Shown here piece by piece: positions 8,537 to 15,230 of a stretch of DNA of 64,000 nucleotides. The notes beneath the pieces were generated by a model, which searched no databases, was not told the DNA's origin, and saw only the letters and a program-made list of their open reading frames with translations. Origin of the DNA: Clostridiales bacterium UBA6114 (GTDB lineage: Bacteria; Bacillota; Clostridia; Oscillospirales; Butyricicoccaceae); assembly GCA_002423435.1 (NCBI GenBank), contig DIWE01000043.1:182211-246210 (forward strand), in the 5' to 3' direction. Numbering within the stretch: position 1 is the first letter of the stretch; every line of letters begins with the position of its first letter. The position numbers were made by a program, and so were the translations under genes.

Positions 8537-8573
8537 TCAAACACGGGAGTGCCTCATTTGAGCACTCCCGTGT
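8537..8573. terminator. right direct repeat; intact terminator between convergent genes
   Basis: The 11-bp stem CACGGGAGTGC / GCACTCCCGTG is followed by TTTTTT on the plus strand. It is the intact copy of the terminator originally shared by the convergent kinase and efflux operons, and an exact 37-bp repeat of 8312-8348. Confidence 0.8.
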
Positions 8574-8600
8574 TTTTTATATATATGGGCAGTCGGGCGG

Positions 8601-9689
8601 TTATTGCTGCCAGATGCCGCTTGTCATCGCTTCGTAGGCATAAAGAGAGGAATAAAAATCGAGCTGCGCCGAAACCAGCGCATTTTTATGAAACGCCTGC
8701 TGCGAGGCGCTGTCAAGATAACTGTTTTTACTGATCATGCCCCGGTCGAATTTAAGGGCTGCGGTCTCGGCATCCCGGCTGCTTAAGGCATATGCGTTCT
8801 CCGCGTCGGACAGGGCGGAAGCCCTTTCTTTCAAAGCAAGATAGGCGCTCTTAAACGCCTGGGGAAAATCGTCCTCCATAGCTTCGAGTGTCAGCTGTTC
8901 AACCTTTTTCTGGTTTCCGCTGTTGTTTTTTACGGTAAGCCTCTGAATTTTCAGCGCGTAGCAGTTTTTGTGCGCGAGTGTCAGATCCGCGTCGTAATCA
9001 ATGGCTGCGATGACGCTTTCCGCCTCTTCGGCGGTGATGCCGTCAAAGGGAGCGATGACCATTTGAGTTTCCGGAACGCCTATATAGGTGCCAAGCTTTG
9101 CTTTTATCGTGTCAATGGCATTGGAAAGCGCCTGGATAGAGGAAGAAAGCTCCGTTTCGGACTGCTGTAGCGCATTGACGCTGTCGGTTGTAGCCATCCC
9201 GATCTCCTGCATCTTTCTGGTGACTGCAAGGCTGCGTTCAAGCTTCTCGGCGGACGCGTTCAGTTCCTCATAGCGGTTTTGAAGGGCATAGCAGTTTAAA
9301 AGCAGGCTCTGCCCGCCGAGGCCGATCTGGATTTTGGCGCTTTCCACCGAAAGCTCGGTGCTTTCTTTGGTTTCTCTTGAAATCTGCTGGGACATCAGGG
9401 AGTTCATGCTTGAGGTGAAATAAAGGCTGGACGACGGATCGGTGAAAAGATCCCAGGTTGCATCCACCGCGTCGCTGATGTCCTCGATGCTTTTATACAA
9501 TACCTTTAAGTTTAGGTCCGCGACCTTGCCGCTGATATTATTTTCATAGGCCAGATCATAAACGTTTTGAAGGCTCACCGCGGTCGTGTCACGGCCGTTT
9601 TCGTCAGCCATTGCCGCCGGGGGAAAGATGGCTGTGGTCAATATGGCGCAGGCTGCAAATGAAATGGTTCGTTTCAGTATTTGGTTCAT
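8601..9689 (-). CDS. TolC/OEP-like efflux protein
   Basis: 362 aa with an N-terminal signal peptide (basic MNQILKR, hydrophobic core, cleavage near AMA-DE). The mature part is largely alpha-helical and polar with long heptad-like stretches (NRYEELNASAEKLERSLAVTRKMQEIG; TELSSSIQALSNAIDTIK) as in the helical barrel of TolC-family proteins, including the characteristic short Ala/Ser-rich second half. It is shorter than proteobacterial TolC (about 470-490 aa). It overlaps the RND gene by four bases (ATGA), so it belongs to that operon as last gene. In a monoderm cell it could not be a true outer-membrane duct; it may act as a wall-spanning helical extension. Confidence 0.75.
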   Translation of the reverse strand: MNQILKRTISFAACAILTTAIFPPAAMADENGRDTTAVSLQNVYDLAYENNISGKVADLNLKVLYKSIEDISDAVDATWDLFTDPSSSLYFTSSMNSLMSQQISRETKESTELSVESAKIQIGLGGQSLLLNCYALQNRYEELNASAEKLERSLAVTRKMQEIGMATTDSVNALQQSETELSSSIQALSNAIDTIKAKLGTYIGVPETQMVIAPFDGITAEEAESVIAAIDYDADLTLAHKNCYALKIQRLTVKNNSGNQKKVEQLTLEAMEDDFPQAFKSAYLALKERASALSDAENAYALSSRDAETAALKFDRGMISKNSYLDSASQQAFHKNALVSAQLDFYSSLYAYEAMTSGIWQQ

Positions 9690-12600
9690 AAGATACCTCC
9701 TGCTGCTGTTTTGTTAAGACGCCGGGCGGCGCGTTTTATTCTGAAATTGTCGAGGACAGTGTATAGTACCGGAATAAAAATGAGAGTCGCAAACATGGAA
9801 AACATCATGCCGAAAATGGTGACCACGGCAAGCGGCTTGGTCATTTCGGTGCCGCTGCTTGTCGTCACCGCCATCGGCAGAAGGCCGAGAACCGTGGTCA
9901 GCGTCGTCATTAAAATCGGGCGTATCCTTGTGATGCCCGACTGGACCAGCGCCTGCCGGCAGCTGCAGCCCTCCGCTCGGAGCTGATCGGTATAGTCGAT
10001 AAGCATAATCGCGTTGTTGACAACCATGCCAACGAGCATGATAAGGCCCATGAGCGCCGCGGCCGATATGCTGAATCCGCAGAGGAAAAGGCCGAACAGT
10101 CCGCCCGACAGCGCCAGCGGGATGGAGAACATGATGATGAAGGGGTTTAAGTATTTCTGGAACTGCGCGACCATGACCATGTACACCAAAAGCAGAGCGA
10201 CCACCAGAGCAATGAGCAGGTCGCGGACGGAATCGCCCATTTGCTCGGTATAGCCCGTATATTCGTAGCTATAGCCTAAGGGCATATGGTAGGAGGCGAG
10301 TTTTTCCGAAACATCCTTTTTAACCGAGTTTAAATCCCGGCCGTAAATGGACGCATCGACGGTAACCGACCGCTGCTGGTTATAACGGTCAATGGAAACC
10401 GGCCCGTCTTTGACGCTGATATCCGCGACCTCGGACAGCGGAATGCTCGCCCCGTATGAGGTCGCAATGCTGATATTTTTAAGATCGGCCAGATATGTAA
10501 GCGAATCCTTGTCGTTTCGGATGCGCACGTCCAGCTCATTGCCGTTTACCTTGTATTCGGTGACCACCGTGCCGGTCACCGCTTTTCGGACGGCATCGGA
10601 GATCTGTGCGGATGTGATTCCGTAGGCCGAAGCGCGGGAACGGTCGATCGAGATATTGGCTTCGGGCACGGACTTTTCCGCCGAGCAGGTCACATCGCGG
10701 GTTCCGTCTACCGAGGAGATCAAACCGACAAGGTCGTTTCCGATGCTTCGAAGCTCATCGTTGTCGTCTCCCGTGATGCGCAGGGAGACACCACTGCTGG
10801 AATAAGAACCCATGGCCGAGGCCGATGAGGATACCGTGATCTTCGCGCCGGAAATATTCTCCACGCGCCGCCTTATGTCGTCGGCCACGGAATCCGCGCT
10901 GCGTTTTCGCTCCGCTTTGTCCACAAGATTTACATAGACGGTGGCGGTATCCGCCGACGCGCCGGCCGAAATTCCGGCACCGCCCACCATCGCAAAGTTT
11001 CCGGTCATTTCCGGAATATCGGAAATGGCCTCCGAAACCCGGTCGATCATTTGAATGGACTCGTCCAGCACAGCCCCCGAAGGCATCTCAATAGAGATGG
11101 AAAGCATGCCCTGATCCATGGCGGGCATAAAATCCACGCCTGCCAGCGGAACGCTTAAACAGGTCAGCACGAATATGGCCAGGGTAATAAGGGCGGCCTT
11201 CTTTTTGCGGTCAAGCGCCCAGTTGATCATCCGGCTGTAAATGCCTTCAATTTTGTCGATCACCCTTCTGAAGGAGTCCGTCAGGCGTTTTGCGGCAGGA
11301 AACCTGATTTTAGCGGAAGTCTGCCCGCTGTCCCGCTTCATCAGCTTGGAACAGGCCATGGGCACAAACGTAAGCGCCATGACCAGGGAAGCGCCCAATG
11401 AATAGCATATCGTAAGCGAAAGGTCGCGAAAAATATCTCCGACGGTGCCCCCTACAAACATCAGGGGGATAAACACGCAGCAGGTGGTGATAGTTCCCGC
11501 CGCAATGGAGGAGGCCACCTCTTTGGTGCCGTCCAAAGCCGCCGCCGCGGCGTCTTTGCCGTTGTTAAAGTGCCGGTAAACGCTTTCCAAAACGACGATG
11601 GAATTGTCCACCAGCATGCCGATGCCGATCGTCAGGCCGCCTAAAGAAATAATATTGAAATCGATTCCGCTCACGTACATGAGCGCGAAAGTCACGATAA
11701 CGGAGGACGGAATGGAGACGGCGATAATCAGCGAGCCCTTAATTTCCACCAAAAACAGGAAGATGACCAATATGGCGAGAAGACAGGCTATAAGCAGGGT
11801 CGACAGTACGTTATTCAGAGAACGCTTGATATAGTCGGAATCGTCCATGAGAAAATGAAATGAGATGTCGGGGTACTCCCCGGAAAGCTTCTGGAGCTCC
11901 GACCGGACTCCGTCCGCCACCTCCACCGTATTGGCGTCGGATTGTTTCTGTACCGTCATAACGATGCCCTGCTGCCTGTTGATCATGGCGTATGTGGTGT
12001 TGTCCGTGTCGACTTTCTCCACGTCGGCCACATCGGCAAGATGGATCACGGCGCCGGAGGGCGTGGTGATCGGGAGATTCCTGATATCGTCCAACGACTG
12101 AAATTCCCCGACGGAACGGATGAGCAGCTTGGAATCCCCCTGCTGAATCCTGCCCGCGGAATAGTTTTGATTTTCGGCTGCCAAAAGCTGAGAAATTTGC
12201 GCTTCGGTGACATGAAAGCCGGAGAGCGCTTCCGGATGCACGGTAATCTGGATCTCCTGTTCAAGGCCGCCGGCAAAATCGACCGATGCCACGCCGTCCA
12301 GTCTTTTTATGCGGTTTTCCACGTCGTCTTCCAGAATATCCTTCAGCTCATACAGGTTTCTGGTTTCCGACGAGACGCCGATGGCGAGCTGGGACAGCAT
12401 ATTGGGATCGATTTTTATTACCATAGGCGATTCTGCCCCGCCGGGAAGGGCGGCTTTTACCAAGTCCACCTTTTCCCGCACGTCCAGAGACGCCATGTCA
12501 ATATCGGTGTTGCCGGTAAACTGCAAAATAACGATGGACGTTCCGTCCGAGGAAATCGAGTTGATCGTATCTATGTTCGGGATGGTCGCGAGGGTTTCTT

Positions 12601-12799
12601 CAAGGGGTTTCGTGATAAGCGTCTCAATTTCCTCCGGCGCTGCGCCCGCATAGGTCGTGTATACCGCGGAAATCGGAATATTCATATTGGGAAGCAGGCT
12701 GAGTTTTAAGGAGGAAAGGGAAACCAAGCCGGCGAGAAGCGCGACCAGGAGGATCATAATCATCGTTACCGGACGGCGGATGGAAAATCTCGACAGCAT
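9686..12799 (-). CDS. RND-family efflux transporter (AcrB/HAE1-type)
   Basis: 1037 aa, the normal size. It shows the RND pattern: N-terminal helix (FSIRRPVTMIMILLVALLAGL), large extracytoplasmic loop, helices 2-6 with IGIGMLVDNSIVVLESVYRHF carrying the helix-4 acidic residue of the proton relay, then the repeat: second loop and helices 8-12 with LVGMVVNNAIMLIDYTDQL. It would pump amphiphilic compounds out using the proton gradient. It begins 2 bp after the adaptor stop and ends overlapping the TolC-like gene. Substrate not inferable. Closest named relatives in Firmicutes are SwrC/YerP-type pumps, which usually lack a TolC partner. Confidence 0.92.
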   Translation of the reverse strand: MLSRFSIRRPVTMIMILLVALLAGLVSLSSLKLSLLPNMNIPISAVYTTYAGAAPEEIETLITKPLEETLATIPNIDTINSISSDGTSIVILQFTGNTDIDMASLDVREKVDLVKAALPGGAESPMVIKIDPNMLSQLAIGVSSETRNLYELKDILEDDVENRIKRLDGVASVDFAGGLEQEIQITVHPEALSGFHVTEAQISQLLAAENQNYSAGRIQQGDSKLLIRSVGEFQSLDDIRNLPITTPSGAVIHLADVADVEKVDTDNTTYAMINRQQGIVMTVQKQSDANTVEVADGVRSELQKLSGEYPDISFHFLMDDSDYIKRSLNNVLSTLLIACLLAILVIFLFLVEIKGSLIIAVSIPSSVIVTFALMYVSGIDFNIISLGGLTIGIGMLVDNSIVVLESVYRHFNNGKDAAAAALDGTKEVASSIAAGTITTCCVFIPLMFVGGTVGDIFRDLSLTICYSLGASLVMALTFVPMACSKLMKRDSGQTSAKIRFPAAKRLTDSFRRVIDKIEGIYSRMINWALDRKKKAALITLAIFVLTCLSVPLAGVDFMPAMDQGMLSISIEMPSGAVLDESIQMIDRVSEAISDIPEMTGNFAMVGGAGISAGASADTATVYVNLVDKAERKRSADSVADDIRRRVENISGAKITVSSSASAMGSYSSSGVSLRITGDDNDELRSIGNDLVGLISSVDGTRDVTCSAEKSVPEANISIDRSRASAYGITSAQISDAVRKAVTGTVVTEYKVNGNELDVRIRNDKDSLTYLADLKNISIATSYGASIPLSEVADISVKDGPVSIDRYNQQRSVTVDASIYGRDLNSVKKDVSEKLASYHMPLGYSYEYTGYTEQMGDSVRDLLIALVVALLLVYMVMVAQFQKYLNPFIIMFSIPLALSGGLFGLFLCGFSISAAALMGLIMLVGMVVNNAIMLIDYTDQLRAEGCSCRQALVQSGITRIRPILMTTLTTVLGLLPMAVTTSSGTEMTKPLAVVTIFGMMFSMFATLIFIPVLYTVLDNFRIKRAARRLNKTAAGGIL

Positions 12800-12801
12800 T
12801 C

Positions 12802-14091
12802 TTATTCCACCTTTCCGGTCTCATTTACAATGGAAACGGGATCGCCGTCTTTGAGGAAATTCTGGCCGGTGGTAATGACCGGATCGTTTTCAGACAAACC
12901 GCTTACGATTTCAATCTCTTTTCCGTTGTCGACGCCGGTTTCCACCGGTACCTTTTTGGCGGTGCCGCTGTCGTTTACGAACACATACGTACTTTCCGTG
13001 CCTAAGACGGCGCTCCGGGGAAGAACGAGGACACCTTCGCGCTTTTCATCGATGAAATAGACGGAGACAAGCATTCCGGGCTTCAGCTTTTTATCCAGGT
13101 TATCCATATCGATTTTTACGGCGTATGTATTTTTGACTTCGTCCGCCGCCGGACTCACCGTCCGGATGGTGCCCGTCCGGCTGCCGCTTTCCATGGAGCT
13201 TACCGCCAGATCCACGGACATGCCGGGACGCAGCGACATGACGCACTTTTCCGTTACATCCACGTCGACGGTGACGGTATCCGTCTGCATGATGGTGCAG
13301 GGGGAAACGGCGGCGGAGAGCGTGGCGCCCGCCTCCACGCTGCGCGAAGTGATTACCCCCGATATCGGCGCGCGTACGGAAGCGTCGCCGAGCATATCCC
13401 GGGCATTTTCGAGCTGGACCGCGACGGTCCCCCTGGATGCCTCGGCCTGCGCCAGCGCCTTCTCGGCGGCGCTGCGGTTTTCTTCAACGGTACTGCCGGC
13501 AAGCAGCGCGTAGGCTTGAGCCGCTTGCTCATAGGAGAGCTTTGCCTGGTTATAGGCGGTTTCGGCCTGCGTCAGCTCCACGGATGATACGGCTTCGGCC
13601 TCGTACATCGCCTTACTGTTTTCATAAGACGTCTCGGCGGAAGAAAGCTGCAGCTTCGCGCTCTGCATTGCCGTATAGGCGGCGTCGATCTGGCGCTGCA
13701 TGGCGGAGCCGTCCACGTTCTGAAGGTTGAACCGCGCGGTGGCGACGGCGGCGTCCGCGCCTCTAAGCTGCGCCGTCAGCACGGCAATGTTTTTTTCAAT
13801 ATCCTCTTTGTCGATCACCAATAAAATGTCGTCTTTGTTTACCGATTCCCCGACTTCAAAATTGACCGACTCGACCTTGCCGGACACGGTGCTCATCACC
13901 CTGACCTCTTTTTCCGGTTTGATCTGCCCCGCATAGGTATATACCGTTTGGATCGAGCCTCTTAATATATTGGTGATTTCTACGGGGGTTGCCGAAAACT
14001 GTTCACTGTCGGACGCCGCATCGGCGCAGCCTGTAAGGACAAGCGCCGCATACAGAGCAAGGCTTAAACATGCAAATTTTTTTTGATTCAT
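12802..14091 (-). CDS. RND efflux adaptor (HlyD/MFP family lipoprotein)
   Basis: 429 aa. Signal sequence with lipobox LVLTGC, then the family order: barrel-sandwich half (GKVESVNFEVGESVNKDDILLVID), a long coiled-coil hairpin (about residues 100-220, rich in Ala, Glu, Gln, with LTQAETAYNQAKLSYEQA), second lipoyl half (ISGVITSRSVEAGATLSAAV), beta-barrel and membrane-proximal domains (PGMLVSVYFID; LPRSAVLGTE). Start ATG 14091 is chosen for the lipobox context and the AGGA site before it. It links the RND pump to the TolC-like protein. It lies 55 bp after the degenerate ABC gene. Confidence 0.9.
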   Translation of the reverse strand: MNQKKFACLSLALYAALVLTGCADAASDSEQFSATPVEITNILRGSIQTVYTYAGQIKPEKEVRVMSTVSGKVESVNFEVGESVNKDDILLVIDKEDIEKNIAVLTAQLRGADAAVATARFNLQNVDGSAMQRQIDAAYTAMQSAKLQLSSAETSYENSKAMYEAEAVSSVELTQAETAYNQAKLSYEQAAQAYALLAGSTVEENRSAAEKALAQAEASRGTVAVQLENARDMLGDASVRAPISGVITSRSVEAGATLSAAVSPCTIMQTDTVTVDVDVTEKCVMSLRPGMSVDLAVSSMESGSRTGTIRTVSPAADEVKNTYAVKIDMDNLDKKLKPGMLVSVYFIDEKREGVLVLPRSAVLGTESTYVFVNDSGTAKKVPVETGVDNGKEIEIVSGLSENDPVITTGQNFLKDGDPVSIVNETGKVE

Positions 14092-14146
14092 AATAGTCCT
14101 TTCAAATGTCTCATGATTAAAACTGAAGATTTTACTTGGTCCGGGT

Positions 14147-14809
14147 TCAGGCGCAGCAATTGACGACAAGGGCACTGTTGATTGCCTGCACACATTGTTT
14201 ATTTTCGGTGGCGCAGACTACGGCACACCCCCGATCCCGGCACAAAGCCAATCCGTCGATTATCCGGGAGAATACGGCATCGGAAACGCGGTCGAGCGAG
14301 CCGTTGATCAGCATGACGGCCGGGGACTTGCACATCTCCCGCGCAAGAGCGGTTATCGCATATTCGTCTTCGGACAAAGCGGAGGGGAACAAATGCTCTT
14401 TCCCCGCGAGGCCCAGGCTGCGCAGAACCTCACGCGCGCGGTCCTCCGCCTCGTTAAAGCTGCAGTCTGTAAACGTCAGGGGCAGCGCCGTATTTTGCAG
14501 GACGCTGATACCGCCTATCAGGTTCGGCTGTGTGTGCAGATGGCCGATGCGGCTGTTTTGCAGGAAGGACAATTCGTCGCCATGCACGGTGGAAAGATCG
14601 ACTCCTTCTAATAAATAGGTACCGCCGCTGGGCTCTTCCATGCCGCCGAGAATATTCATGACAGCAAGGCGTGACAGGCGGTTGTTGCAAAACAGAGTGC
14701 ACATTGCTCCGGCGTTTACGATAAAGGACAATTCCGACAGTGCCGTTACCGGTTTTCCCCGTACGGTGTATACCTTACTGATGTCCCTGCATTCAATAAC
14801 GGCAGACAT
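14147..14809 (-). CDS. degenerate ABC ATPase-like protein (LolD/MacB-like fold, no catalytic motifs)
   Basis: 220 aa, collinear over its full length with LolD/MacB-type ABC ATPases (VIECRDISKVY, MNILGGMEEPSGGTYLLEGVDLS, then DRAREVLRSLGL). Every nucleotide-handling motif is changed: the Walker A position reads CNNRLSRLA (residues 41-49) with no GKS/T; the Q-loop reads LHTQPNL (91-97); the signature is LSEDE (145-149) instead of LSGGQ; Walker B is VMLINGSLD (165-173) without the D-E pair; the switch histidine region is CATE (199-202). The frame is uninterrupted, so the protein is probably made. It is first in the efflux operon and may be a non-catalytic structural or regulatory subunit, or a decaying relic of a MacAB-like system. 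Confidence 0.8.
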   Translation of the reverse strand: MSAVIECRDISKVYTVRGKPVTALSELSFIVNAGAMCTLFCNNRLSRLAVMNILGGMEEPSGGTYLLEGVDLSTVHGDELSFLQNSRIGHLHTQPNLIGGISVLQNTALPLTFTDCSFNEAEDRAREVLRSLGLAGKEHLFPSALSEDEYAITALAREMCKSPAVMLINGSLDRVSDAVFSRIIDGLALCRDRGCAVVCATENKQCVQAINSALVVNCCA

Positions 14810-14836
14810 AAAAAAACACCTCGTTTTTTTATATTA

Positions 14837-14866
14837 ATGATAGAGTGAGGAAAACCGTAACGTCAA
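14837..14866 (-). promoter_or_regulatory. promoter of the efflux operon
   Basis: On the minus strand TTGACG (14866-14861) and TATCAT (14842-14837) are 18 bp apart. The -35 is embedded in TTGACGTTAC, repeated in the divergent S-layer promoter. The 421-bp gap 14810-15230 otherwise holds AT-rich repeats (AATATTAAAAA twice at 14961-14990) and an imperfect palindrome at 14880-14904; no further gene is seen in it. Confidence 0.55.
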
Positions 14867-14992
14867 CCAATTCGCCCTGTTCCTAATAATTTTTAATATT
14901 TAGGAGCCCGTATTTTGGCTGTTCAATTAGAATTAATAGGATTGTAAAGTAGTTTCCAAATATTAAAAAATATTAAAAAACCGCTCTCGTAA

Positions 14993-15022
14993 TTGACGTT
15001 ACCTGTATTTATGGAATAAACT
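14993..15022 (+). promoter_or_regulatory. putative promoter of the S-layer gene
   Basis: TTGACG at 14993-14998 followed after 18 bp by TAAACT at 15017-15022. The -10 is weak. The sequence TTGACGTTAC is the same ten bases as in the divergent efflux promoter. It would leave a 5' leader of roughly 200 nt before the S-layer start codon, long leaders being common for such highly expressed genes. Confidence 0.4.
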
Positions 15023-15230
15023 AAACACCAGGAAAACGGAAACAAAACAAAACTAAAAAAGGAATAATAAAAGGAATATTTTGTTTTCGTGGCACACACT
15101 TTTTTTTAGGCTGTTTCCCAGTTAAGGCTAATTTAGGATAGGAACATGATTGATAGCTGGAGGCAGGGGGCAGACGATTTTATTTTGATTCGCCAATGGC
15201 GTTTCAACAAATTGAAGGAGGATTTCACTC

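Noticed and set aside
8329..8544. Small minus-strand reading frames crossing both copies of the 188-bp element
   Set aside because: They share the element sequence but take starts and stops from unrelated flanks; no ribosome site; the differences between copies follow hairpin pairing more than codon position.
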